Part shown: piece after piece, positions 27,087 to 35,538 of the stretch
How positions within the stretch are numbered: the stretch's first letter is position 1
Layout: each line of letters opens with the position of its first letter
The notes under the pieces: model-generated
The model's database searches: none
The model's input: only the letters and a program-made list of their open reading frames with translations
What the model was told of the DNA's origin: nothing
Made by a program: the position numbers and the translations under genes
Assembly: GCF_965228935.1 (NCBI RefSeq)
Contig: NZ_OZ245846.1
Span: forward strand, 2,790,001 to 2,854,000
Origin: Ulvibacterium sp965228935
GTDB lineage: Bacteria > Bacteroidota > Bacteroidia > Flavobacteriales > Flavobacteriaceae
Length of the DNA: 64,000 bases
Reading direction: 5' to 3'

Positions 27087-27812
27087 TTAATCCACCTTGT
27101 ATTCCAGCCGCATGGTAATGGAGGCGGTCTTATTTTTGGAAGAAGTATTGTACGCCCCGCCCCAACTGTAATCTTCCCCGGAATTCTGCCCCGTTATTTG
27201 AAAGACCCCCATACGGGCGGAGATCAGGTCGCCCAAACGTCCCCCGGCATTTTCCGCGATTCTTTCGGCACGGATCCGGGCATCTTCCGTGGCTTTTGAG
27301 ATCATCTCTATTTTTAAATCGGCCAGTTTGGTATAATAATACCTTGGTGGCGCGGAATTGAACTGTACTCCTTTGTTCAAAAGCTCGGTGATTTCCCGCG
27401 AAACTTCCTCGATCAAGGCAACATCAGTCGATTCTATCTGAACCGCTTGAATCAATTCATAACCTCGAAACGTACTTCCTACAAAGTTGCCATTTTCATA
27501 TTTATTGTCTCGTTGCTCAATGGTCTGTACCGAATTAAATATGATGTTGTCCGGGTTAATTCCCTCGGAGACCAAATATTCCTTTACGATTTCCTTTTGC
27601 TTATTCAGTCGTTCAAACGCTGAGGTAAGTACGGTATTGAAGGCGGAAAAACGGCCTTCCCAAACGATAAGGTCGGAAGTGAAATTCTCATTACCCAAAC
27701 CGGTCACTGAAATAACCTGTGGCGGATTAGCCCTTTTTACATAAGCATTCCCCAAAAAGTAAGCGGCCAGGACTATGGCAATTCCAAAGATAATAGCGGT
27801 TATATGTTTCAT
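27087..27812 (-). CDS. SIMPL domain-containing protein (DUF541)
   Basis: A 241-residue envelope protein with an N-terminal membrane anchor (MKHITAIIFGIAIVLAAYFLGNAYV) and the SIMPL domain: VISVTGLGNENFTSDLIVWEG at the start and AERIAENAGGRLGDLISARMGVFQI later. Proteins of this family form oligomeric periplasmic assemblies; some relate to oxidative stress. No function is established here. It is divergent from guaA, with 78 bases between start codons. Confidence 0.9.
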   Translation of the reverse strand: MKHITAIIFGIAIVLAAYFLGNAYVKRANPPQVISVTGLGNENFTSDLIVWEGRFSAFNTVLTSAFERLNKQKEIVKEYLVSEGINPDNIIFNSVQTIEQRDNKYENGNFVGSTFRGYELIQAVQIESTDVALIEEVSREITELLNKGVQFNSAPPRYYYTKLADLKIEMISKATEDARIRAERIAENAGGRLGDLISARMGVFQITGQNSGEDYSWGGAYNTSSKNKTASITMRLEYKVD

Positions 27813-27879
27813 GACGGTAGTGCGTAAAAGTATTTGATAAATATACCGAAAAGATACTTTTCCAAATAGGTCAAATTCT

Positions 27880-27887
27880 TATTTTTG
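27880..27887 (+). promoter_or_regulatory. -7 promoter element of guaA, adjacent to the start codon
   Basis: TATTTTTG at 27880-27887 fits TAnnTTTG and ends three bases before the guaA ATG at 27891. Transcription from it would start at or next to the ATG, so the mRNA may be leaderless. The -33 region is weak. Confidence 0.5.
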
Positions 27888-27890
27888 CCC

Positions 27891-29423
27891 ATGCAAAACA
27901 ACGTCCTTATCCTTGATTTTGGCTCCCAATACACCCAATTGATTGCAAGACGCGTACGGGAGCTAAATATTTTCTGTGAAATTAAACCGTACAACAAACT
28001 TCCTACCGACCTCACGGAATATGGTGCGGTAATTCTATCCGGATCACCTTATTCGGTAAGGGCCGAAGATGCACCGCATCCCGATTTGTCCGAAATAAAG
28101 GGGAAAAAACCCATTTTGGCCATTTGCTATGGAGCGCAATATTTAGCCCATTTCCATGGGGGTAATGTGGCCCCCTCCAATACCAGGGAATATGGCAGGG
28201 CACGATTGACGACCATTAAAAACGATGAACCTTTTTTTTATGAGATTTCGGAGAGTTCCCAGGTTTGGATGAGCCATAGCGACACCATAAAAGAATTACC
28301 TACAGGTGCTGTTCGCTTGGCCAGTACCACGGATGTAGAAAATGCAGCGTATCGGATAGAGGGAGAGCAGACCTTTGGCATTCAATTTCATCCGGAGGTG
28401 TACCACACCATACAAGGGAAACAAGTATTGGAGAATTTTTTGGTACATATAGCTGGGCTCAAACAGACTTGGACCCCTGACGCCTTTGCGGAGACCACGG
28501 TGAACGAACTCCGGGAAAAAATCGGGAACGAGAAGGTTATTCTTGGCTTATCCGGAGGTGTGGATTCTACAGTAGCCGCAGTTTTGTTGCATAAAACCAT
28601 AGGTGAAAACTTGCATTGTATTTTTGTGAACAATGGGCTCTTACGCAAAAATGAGTTTACCGATGTCCTGGAACAGTATAAGGGCATGGGGCTCAATGTA
28701 AAAGGTGTCGATGCTTCGGCACGCTTTTTGGATGCCTTGGCTGGGGAAAGTGATCCGGAACGAAAACGAAAGATTATCGGTAGGGTCTTTATCGAGGTGT
28801 TTGATGACGAATCACATATGGTGGAAGATGCAAAATGGTTGGGTCAGGGTACGATCTATCCGGATGTAATCGAATCCGTTTCGGCCACCGGAGGTCCCTC
28901 TGCGACTATAAAAAGCCATCATAACGTGGGCGGTCTGCCGGATTTTATGAAATTAAAAGTTGTGGAACCCTTAAAAATGTTGTTCAAGGATGAAGTACGT
29001 AGGGTAGGGGCCAGCTTGGGAATTGCCGAGGAGCGTTTAGGAAGGCACCCGTTTCCCGGGCCAGGATTGGCCATTCGAATCTTGGGGGACATTACCTATG
29101 AAAAAGTGTCCATTTTACAGGAAGTTGACGCCATTTTTATTGATGGACTACGGAAATGGGGCCTATATGATAAGGTTTGGCAGGCCGGAGCCATGCTTTT
29201 GCCCGTAAATAGTGTAGGGGTTATGGGAGATGAACGTACATATGAAAAATGTGTGGCCTTGCGCGCCGTAGAGAGTACGGATGGGATGACTGCGGATTGG
29301 GTTAATCTGCCTTATGAATTTTTACAAAAAACCTCCAATGAAATAATAAATAGGGTTCCTGGCGTTAATAGAGTAGTATATGATATTAGTTCCAAGCCCC
29401 CGGCAACCATAGAATGGGAATAG
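27891..29423 (+). CDS. guaA: GMP synthase (glutamine-hydrolysing)
   Basis: GuaA aminates XMP to GMP using glutamine. The 510-residue protein starts MQNNVLILDFGSQYTQLIARRVREL; an upstream in-frame TTG at 27885 lies inside the promoter and is unlikely. The amidotransferase domain has the nucleophile in AICYGAQ and the His/Glu in QFHPEV. The ATP pyrophosphatase P loop is LSGGVDSTVAA, and HPFPGPGLAIR marks the XMP-binding dimerisation domain. The next gene follows after one base. Confidence 0.97.
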   Translation: MQNNVLILDFGSQYTQLIARRVRELNIFCEIKPYNKLPTDLTEYGAVILSGSPYSVRAEDAPHPDLSEIKGKKPILAICYGAQYLAHFHGGNVAPSNTREYGRARLTTIKNDEPFFYEISESSQVWMSHSDTIKELPTGAVRLASTTDVENAAYRIEGEQTFGIQFHPEVYHTIQGKQVLENFLVHIAGLKQTWTPDAFAETTVNELREKIGNEKVILGLSGGVDSTVAAVLLHKTIGENLHCIFVNNGLLRKNEFTDVLEQYKGMGLNVKGVDASARFLDALAGESDPERKRKIIGRVFIEVFDDESHMVEDAKWLGQGTIYPDVIESVSATGGPSATIKSHHNVGGLPDFMKLKVVEPLKMLFKDEVRRVGASLGIAEERLGRHPFPGPGLAIRILGDITYEKVSILQEVDAIFIDGLRKWGLYDKVWQAGAMLLPVNSVGVMGDERTYEKCVALRAVESTDGMTADWVNLPYEFLQKTSNEIINRVPGVNRVVYDISSKPPATIEWE

Positions 29424-29424
29424 G

Positions 29425-31620
29425 ATGAATCATTTTTTTAAGAACACTATACTGGTCGTGTCATTGGTCTTTTTGGGCCATATGGCTAAGGCACAGCAAT
29501 TTACGACCCATGCCGTAAAGGAGGGCGAGACATTGGAGAGTATTGCCAAGCAATATCGCGTTACACCGTACAACATTCTTAAATTCAATAAGGAGCTAAA
29601 ACAGAACGACGTTTTGTCCCCCAACACTATTTTGGTGATTCCCTCGGGTTTGGCAGCAGGCCAAGATCCTTCCGCACCCGCATCTGTTCAGAAAAGATTA
29701 TTTCCAGAGGAAGAGCCCGTGGAGCAGCAAGAACCCATAGGTTTTGGGCGGCATAAGGTTCGTAAAAAGGAAACCTTATACGGCATTGCCAAGCGCTACG
29801 ATATTACAGAGGAGGATATAAAGCGATATAATAGGGAGCTTTACTCCAGCCAGTTGCGAAAAAAAATGATTCTGAGAATTCCGCGATACCTCAAGCAACC
29901 GGGAAAAACGGAACGCGATTCCATTTTGGAAGCCGACTTTGAGATTTATACCGTGGCGCCCAAGGAGACCCGTTGGAGTATTGCCCACAAATACGGGATT
30001 ACCATTGATAGCATGTTGGCGCTGAATCCCGACCTTTCCAAGATAACGGACTATTTACGGGAAGGTCAGGAACTTCGTTTGCCCAAAATGCCGGGAAGCA
30101 CGGTTGAAAATCAAGAAACGGAATTGTATATCTCGTACACAGTGCCTCCAAAGATGAACTTTTATCGTCTGGAAAAGGAATTTGGGGTAAAATCCGATGA
30201 AATTGTACGGTTGAACCCTGAAATAGCCGAACGTGGAGGGTTAAAAGAGGGTATGATCATACGGCTTCCCGAAAAAAAATTGAATCCCGGTGCCATTAAT
30301 ACCGAGAACTATATTTTTTACGAGGTAAAACCAAAGCAGACCCTTTTTTCCCTTACCCGAAAGCTGGGGATTTCATATGAGGATTTGTTGCTTTTAAATC
30401 CAGACCTTAAGGAAGGTCTTAAAGCGGGAATGGTTCTTAAACTTCCCAACGACCAAAAGGGTGATTTTGAAGTAAGGAATGCGTTGGTACTGGATAAAAT
30501 AAACCTTCTGGACAGTATAAATCTGGAGAACCGGCCCAAATTACTATTTCTGTTGCCTTTTCGTTTAGATCGTCTAAATCTAAGGGATAAGGAAAGTGTT
30601 GCGGCCAATATTGAAAACCGTAATGACATTAAATATAGTCTAGGACTATATTCCGGGGCTCTTGTAGCTTTGGATTCGATTGCGGAACTCGGGGTTTCGG
30701 TGGATGTACGAACGTATGATAACCAATTGGATCTTGCCAGGACCAAGGAAGTTCTTTTTCGGGAGAACCTGTTGGATGTAGATGCCGTGGTTGGCCCCTT
30801 GGATGAACAATCCTTAAAGGAAGTGGCCGTACGTAGTTCCGTTCACGGCATACCGGTGATTGCCCCTGTTCCGGTTAAGAGTGATATAAGTTTGAACAAT
30901 GTATTTTTTTCGTACACCTCGGATGATATCCTAAGAAAACGTATGCTGCAACATGTTGCGGACAGTCTTGCAGGCCAGAATATAGTGGTTATCGCCGATC
31001 AGAAGAACAGTGTGGTAAGGGATTCCATTTTGGCCAAATTTCCAACGGCCAAAATTTTGGAAGTCGCGGAAGAGGAAAAAAACATTGGTATCAATCGGGA
31101 AAAATTGGCTACCATGCTATCCGAGGAGGTGGATAATTGGGTTTTTGTGGAAACTGGCAATTTTAAATTGATTTCCAGTGTGGTGTCTATTTTGAACTCA
31201 TTCAATGGTGCTTTGTTGGACGTGGAAAATAGCACGGAAAAGTTGAAGGTGAGAATGTTCACTACCAACAAGAACAGGGCGTTTGAGAACGATGTTATTT
31301 CCAGTTCGCATTTGTCCAACCTTAAATTTACCTATCCTTCCGTATATCGGGAAGTGGCCAACGACAATTTTGTCAGGAGGTATCGAAGACGTTTTGGGGA
31401 TACGCCAGATCGATATGCGGTGCGCGGTTTTGATATTACGTACGACCTGCTTTTAAAACTGGCCTATAAGAATAATTTGATGGAAGCTTCCAAACTTATC
31501 GGGAAGACCGAATATACTGGGAACACCTTCGATTATGAGAAGGATTTTGCCTCGGGCTACTTCAACCAAGCTTCGTATATTATGACCTATGATAATTTAA
31601 GGATCAAGGAAGTAAAATAG
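29425..31620 (+). CDS. Five-LysM protein with a C-terminal periplasmic-binding-protein-like domain
   Basis: The 731-residue protein has a signal peptide (MNHFFKNTILVVSLVFLGHMAKAQ). Five LysM motifs follow at about residues 29-75, 110-155, 173-222, 230-280 and 290-335, for example HKVRKKETLYGIAKRYDIT. From about residue 370 it has a type I periplasmic binding protein fold (LGLYSGALVALDSIAELGVSVDVRTYDNQ, then DAVVGPLDEQSL). It should bind peptidoglycan and sense or carry an unknown ligand. It is tightly linked to guaA and osmC, an order conserved in Flavobacteriaceae as I recall it. Confidence 0.9.
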   Translation: MNHFFKNTILVVSLVFLGHMAKAQQFTTHAVKEGETLESIAKQYRVTPYNILKFNKELKQNDVLSPNTILVIPSGLAAGQDPSAPASVQKRLFPEEEPVEQQEPIGFGRHKVRKKETLYGIAKRYDITEEDIKRYNRELYSSQLRKKMILRIPRYLKQPGKTERDSILEADFEIYTVAPKETRWSIAHKYGITIDSMLALNPDLSKITDYLREGQELRLPKMPGSTVENQETELYISYTVPPKMNFYRLEKEFGVKSDEIVRLNPEIAERGGLKEGMIIRLPEKKLNPGAINTENYIFYEVKPKQTLFSLTRKLGISYEDLLLLNPDLKEGLKAGMVLKLPNDQKGDFEVRNALVLDKINLLDSINLENRPKLLFLLPFRLDRLNLRDKESVAANIENRNDIKYSLGLYSGALVALDSIAELGVSVDVRTYDNQLDLARTKEVLFRENLLDVDAVVGPLDEQSLKEVAVRSSVHGIPVIAPVPVKSDISLNNVFFSYTSDDILRKRMLQHVADSLAGQNIVVIADQKNSVVRDSILAKFPTAKILEVAEEEKNIGINREKLATMLSEEVDNWVFVETGNFKLISSVVSILNSFNGALLDVENSTEKLKVRMFTTNKNRAFENDVISSSHLSNLKFTYPSVYREVANDNFVRRYRRRFGDTPDRYAVRGFDITYDLLLKLAYKNNLMEASKLIGKTEYTGNTFDYEKDFASGYFNQASYIMTYDNLRIKEVK

Positions 31621-31625
31621 CACAG

Positions 31626-32030
31626 ATGACATCAAAAGTGATTTATACAGGCGAGTTGCGTACGGTTTGCGAGCACGTCCGTTCAGGAAATACTTTTATT
31701 ACGGATGCCCCCTTGGACAATAATGGTAAGGGAGAAGCCTTTTCTCCCACGGATACCGTAGCCACTGCGTTGGCAAGCTGCATGCTCACCGTCATGGGAA
31801 TAAAGGCCAATGGACTGGAAGTGGATTTAATGAATTCCTTTGCAGAAGTTACCAAACACATGGCCTCCGATCCCAGACGGATTTCAAAAGTTGAAGTGAA
31901 GTTGAGCCTTCCATCCCATGTTTCGGGAAAAAATCGTAAAATATTGGAACATACCGCCAGAACTTGTCCGGTACTGTATAGCTTGCATTCAGAAATTGAA
32001 AAGGAAATTGATTTTCATTGGGTACTTTAA
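31626..32030 (+). CDS. OsmC family peroxiredoxin-like protein
   Basis: This 134-residue protein has the OsmC layout: a beta-rich N-terminus, then AFSPTDTVATALASCMLTVMGIKA with the first redox Cys (about residue 59), and ILEHTARTCPVLYSLHSEIE with the second (about 117). Both catalytic cysteines are present, so organic hydroperoxide reduction is possible. It starts 5 bases after the LysM gene and overlaps the next gene by 13 bases. Confidence 0.93.
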   Translation: MTSKVIYTGELRTVCEHVRSGNTFITDAPLDNNGKGEAFSPTDTVATALASCMLTVMGIKANGLEVDLMNSFAEVTKHMASDPRRISKVEVKLSLPSHVSGKNRKILEHTARTCPVLYSLHSEIEKEIDFHWVL

Positions 32031-32569
32031 GACCATACCGTTTTTTATTTTTTTTGACGATCCTGGGCTCCGTTTTTTGCCAAGGGCAGGAAACAATTCC
32101 TTGGAGTGCCGATAGAAAATTGACATGGGAGGACTTTAAGGGCAAGCCATTAAAAACGGAATGGGCCGCCGCCACTACGGCCAGTGGAATTAGCTACGAA
32201 TTTTCCACATCCGGGCCTCTCGATGATTTGAAAGTACATTTTAAGGTATATACCGATTTCTATCCCCAAAAATCCTGGTACCGTCCGGAAATGTGCGATT
32301 CTGTGGTACTGAGCCATGAACAATTACATTTTGACATCTCCGAATTGTTCGCAAGAAAGATGCGCAAAAGGTTAAGGGAAACTACGTTCACCCAAAATGT
32401 AAAGGCAGAGGTAAGGGAAATCTACAGGGAAACCCTAAAGAGTTTGACTGCTTTTCAAAATAAATACGATCACCAGACCAATTTTTCCAGAAATGTCGAA
32501 CAACAGCGCATTTGGAACAAAAAAATCAGTGATGCGCTTTCCGCCACGGAACTACAATCCTTGGAATAA
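32018..32569 (+). CDS. DUF922-like secreted zinc-protease-motif protein
   Basis: A 183-residue protein with a signal peptide (RPYRFLFFLTILGSVFCQGQ). The motif LSHEQLHFDISELFA gives a HExxH zinc site (about residues 103-107), as in the DUF922 family of predicted metal-dependent peptidases. The N-terminal W..DRKLTWEDFKGKP is also family-typical. It overlaps osmC by 13 bases and closes the guaA run. Peptidase activity is predicted only. Confidence 0.82.
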   Translation: MGTLRPYRFLFFLTILGSVFCQGQETIPWSADRKLTWEDFKGKPLKTEWAAATTASGISYEFSTSGPLDDLKVHFKVYTDFYPQKSWYRPEMCDSVVLSHEQLHFDISELFARKMRKRLRETTFTQNVKAEVREIYRETLKSLTAFQNKYDHQTNFSRNVEQQRIWNKKISDALSATELQSLE

Positions 32570-32595
32570 GCAATCCTTGCTCGAAATCTGGAAAT

Positions 32596-33465
32596 TTATA
32601 CGTCGCAAATGGTAACCCCCTGTTTTAAGGCAGCGATCTTATCTTCCCAAGAAGGGACAAATTCTTGGGCTACATGACCTTTGTAACCGGTTTTTAAAAT
32701 GGCCTTCATAATGGCGGGGTAATACAACTCCTGGGTTTCATCAATTTCGTGCCGTCCAGGATTTCCTCCGGTATGGTAGTGCCCAATATATTGGTGATAA
32801 TCCTGTATATTTCGGATAATGTCCCCTTCCATGATCTGCATGTGATAAATATCATACAGGAGCTTAAAATTTTCAGACCCTAACTGTTTACATAACTCGG
32901 CACCCCACTCGGTGTGGTCGCACATATAATCCTTATGGTCTACTTTTGAGTTCAGCAATTCCATTTGAATGACCACTCCGTGTTTTTCCGCAGACGGTAT
33001 AATTTTTTTGAGTCCGGCAACACAGTTTTTTAGTCCTACACTATCATCCATTCCATTGCGGTTTCCACTAAAACAGATCAGGTTGGTATACCCCGCTTCG
33101 GCAACCTTGGGAATTATTTGTAGATAATCCGCTATGAGTTCTTCGTGATACTGTGGATCGTTCCACCCTTTTTCTATTCCCATCCCCGCACCCCAGCACA
33201 TGGAGGCGTGAATATCATATTTTTTCAAAAGGGGCCAATCTTCAGGGCCTACAAGGTCTATGGCCTTTACCCCCAGACCTTTTAAGTCCTGTAAAAACGT
33301 TTCCAAGGGTATGGAGTTGTAGCACCAATAACAGGCACTGTGGTTTATATTGTTCTTTAGTTTTAAGTTTTCTTGTTCCATAGGCTGCATCGCATTTCCT
33401 GTTTTGCCGGTCAACATTCCAAAAGAGGCCGCCGCCGAGGTTCCTATAAATGCTCTTCGTTTCAT
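32596..33465 (-). CDS. Tat-exported hydroxypyruvate isomerase-like TIM barrel protein
   Basis: The ATG at 33465 starts MKRRAFIGTSAAASFGM, a twin-arginine-like signal; the longer frame upstream lacks support. The 289-residue protein resembles hydroxypyruvate isomerase (Hyi): QMELLNSK, LLYDIYHMQIMEGDIIRNI and YIGHYHTGGNPGRHEIDET, with Glu and His metal ligands. Exported Hyi-like proteins occur widely in Bacteroidota with keto-sugar genes. Here it stands alone, divergent from the DUF3820 gene. Confidence 0.88.
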   Translation of the reverse strand: MKRRAFIGTSAAASFGMLTGKTGNAMQPMEQENLKLKNNINHSACYWCYNSIPLETFLQDLKGLGVKAIDLVGPEDWPLLKKYDIHASMCWGAGMGIEKGWNDPQYHEELIADYLQIIPKVAEAGYTNLICFSGNRNGMDDSVGLKNCVAGLKKIIPSAEKHGVVIQMELLNSKVDHKDYMCDHTEWGAELCKQLGSENFKLLYDIYHMQIMEGDIIRNIQDYHQYIGHYHTGGNPGRHEIDETQELYYPAIMKAILKTGYKGHVAQEFVPSWEDKIAALKQGVTICDV

Positions 33466-33517
33466 AATGAATTTTCCTTTTTGTTCCGTTTTAAAGATAG
33501 AACAATTAAATTTATCC

Positions 33518-33760
33518 ATGGACGTATTTCCGGATAAGGAAAAGTTAAGGGAACTGGCCCATTATAAAATGCCTTTTGGAAAGTATAAGGATAGTTATTT
33601 AATCGATTTGCCCGAACCCTATTTGGCCTGGTTTAAGCGCAACGGTTTTCCAAATGGAAAACTAGGCCATTTGTTGCAGGCCACTTTAGAAATAAAAATC
33701 AATGGGCTGGAACCTCTGATTCGTAAGATCCAAAAAGATTTTCCCGAGGATTCCCTGTAA
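33518..33760 (+). CDS. DUF3820 family protein
   Basis: The ATG at 33518 gives 80 residues starting MDVFPDKEKLRELAHYKMPFGKYKDSYLIDLPEPYLAWF. The longer open frame before it is antisense to the isomerase gene. The MPFGKYKG-like motif is shared with the exonuclease-associated DUF3820 domain, whose role is unknown. The gene ends 48 bases before pyrG. Confidence 0.85.
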   Translation: MDVFPDKEKLRELAHYKMPFGKYKDSYLIDLPEPYLAWFKRNGFPNGKLGHLLQATLEIKINGLEPLIRKIQKDFPEDSL

Positions 33761-33777
33761 TTTCCTTGGGCAATTCG

Positions 33778-33785
33778 TATCTTTG
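33778..33785 (+). promoter_or_regulatory. -7 promoter element of pyrG
   Basis: TATCTTTG at 33778-33785 fits TAnnTTTG; the leader to the pyrG ATG would be about 18 bases. I see no clear -33 element. Confidence 0.5.
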
Positions 33786-33808
33786 AATCCCGTAATCACG
33801 AATGTGCC

Positions 33809-35446
33809 ATGTCCAGTACCAAATACATCTTCGTTACGGGGGGAGTTACTTCATCACTTGGAAAAGGAATTATTGCGGCTTCATTGGCCAAATTGCTTCA
33901 GGCCCGTGGCTATAAGACTACCATTCAAAAACTAGATCCTTATATTAATGTAGATCCGGGAACCTTGAACCCTTATGAACATGGTGAGTGCTATGTGACG
34001 GATGACGGGGCTGAGACCGATTTGGATCTCGGACATTACGAGCGTTTTTTAAACGTGCGGACATCACAGGCAAATAATGTCACTACGGGAAGAATCTATC
34101 AAAGTGTCATAGAAAAAGAACGAAGGGGCGAGTTTTTGGGCAAGACCGTCCAAGTAGTGCCCCATATAACCAATGAGATAAAGGAACGCATACAGATTCT
34201 CGGGAAAAGTGGGGAATATGATATTGTTATTACGGAAATAGGAGGCACGGTAGGGGATATAGAATCCCTTCCCTATATTGAGGCAGTAAGACAACTCCTA
34301 TGGGAGTTAGGAGATAATAACGGTATTGTAATCCACCTTACCTTGGTACCTTATCTTTCCGCTGCTGGAGAGTTAAAGACGAAACCGACCCAGCATTCCG
34401 TTAAGACATTGATGGAAAGTGGAATAAAGGCGGATATTTTGGTCTGTAGGACAGAACATGAAATCTCCGATGAGATCAAAGACAAACTGGCCTTATTCTG
34501 CAATGTAAAGCGTGAGGCGGTGGTCCAGTCCATAGATGCTTCCACCATCTACGATGTACCTATCTTGATGCATAGGGAAGGTTTGGATACCGTAGCGCTT
34601 CAAAAATTGGCCTTGACGGATACCACCGAACCGGATTTGAGGCAATGGAGGGAATTTCTGGAGCGGCACAAGAATCCCAAAAATGAAATAACGGTAGGAC
34701 TTATTGGAAAATATGTGGAGTTACAGGATTCCTACAAATCCATATTGGAATCCTTTATCCATGCAGGAGCTGCCAATGAGGTACGTGTAAACGTAAGATC
34801 CATACATTCGGAATATCTATCGGAAAAAAACTTGGAGGAGGAGTTACGGGGCCTTCATGGTCTTCTTGTGGCCCCTGGCTTTGGCGAGCGGGGTATAGAG
34901 GGCAAAATAAAAGCTGTACAATATGCCCGGGAAAATGGTATTCCGTTTTTGGGAATCTGTCTCGGCATGCAGATGGCCGTGATCGAATACGCCCGAAATG
35001 TTCTAGGGCTCACCGATGCCAATTCTACTGAGATGGATGAATATACGCCCCACCCGGTCATTAACTTGATGGAAGAGCAGAAGACCATTGTGAATAAAGG
35101 AGGTACAATGCGATTGGGAGCATGGGATTGTACGCTTTTTGAGGATAGTTTGGTCGCTCAGATCTATCAGGGGGTTACCGAAATCTCCGAAAGACACCGC
35201 CATCGCTATGAGTTCAACAATGGTTACAGGGAACAGTTAAAGGATGCCGGACTTGTGGCTTCTGGGATAAATGCGGAAACGGGATTGGTGGAAATTGTGG
35301 AATTGCCCGGGCACCCTTGGTTCATCGGGGTACAATATCACCCGGAATACAAAAGCACGGTAGCTAATCCACATCCGCTTTTTGTGGGCTTTGTAAAGGC
35401 CGCATTAACGCACAAAAAAAGACAAATCAATGCCAGTTTGGCATAA
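33809..35446 (+). CDS. pyrG: CTP synthase
   Basis: PyrG converts UTP to CTP with glutamine. The 545-residue protein has the synthetase P loop region GVTSSLGKGIIAASLAKLLQ (about residues 13-32) and DPYINVDPGTLNPYEHGE. The class I amidotransferase domain follows with the nucleophile in FLGICLGMQ (about residue 390) and QYHPEYKS near the C-terminus. Length and motifs are standard. It precedes yidC, a usual neighbour in Flavobacteriaceae as I recall. Confidence 0.97.
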   Translation: MSSTKYIFVTGGVTSSLGKGIIAASLAKLLQARGYKTTIQKLDPYINVDPGTLNPYEHGECYVTDDGAETDLDLGHYERFLNVRTSQANNVTTGRIYQSVIEKERRGEFLGKTVQVVPHITNEIKERIQILGKSGEYDIVITEIGGTVGDIESLPYIEAVRQLLWELGDNNGIVIHLTLVPYLSAAGELKTKPTQHSVKTLMESGIKADILVCRTEHEISDEIKDKLALFCNVKREAVVQSIDASTIYDVPILMHREGLDTVALQKLALTDTTEPDLRQWREFLERHKNPKNEITVGLIGKYVELQDSYKSILESFIHAGAANEVRVNVRSIHSEYLSEKNLEEELRGLHGLLVAPGFGERGIEGKIKAVQYARENGIPFLGICLGMQMAVIEYARNVLGLTDANSTEMDEYTPHPVINLMEEQKTIVNKGGTMRLGAWDCTLFEDSLVAQIYQGVTEISERHRHRYEFNNGYREQLKDAGLVASGINAETGLVEIVELPGHPWFIGVQYHPEYKSTVANPHPLFVGFVKAALTHKKRQINASLA

Positions 35447-35538
35447 ACTCCGGATTTGGGCATATATTTGCAGACCCCAACCAATGGGATAGGCCTACAG
35501 TTCTAAAATAACCAAAAGGTCGTCAAATCAAGTTTTAG

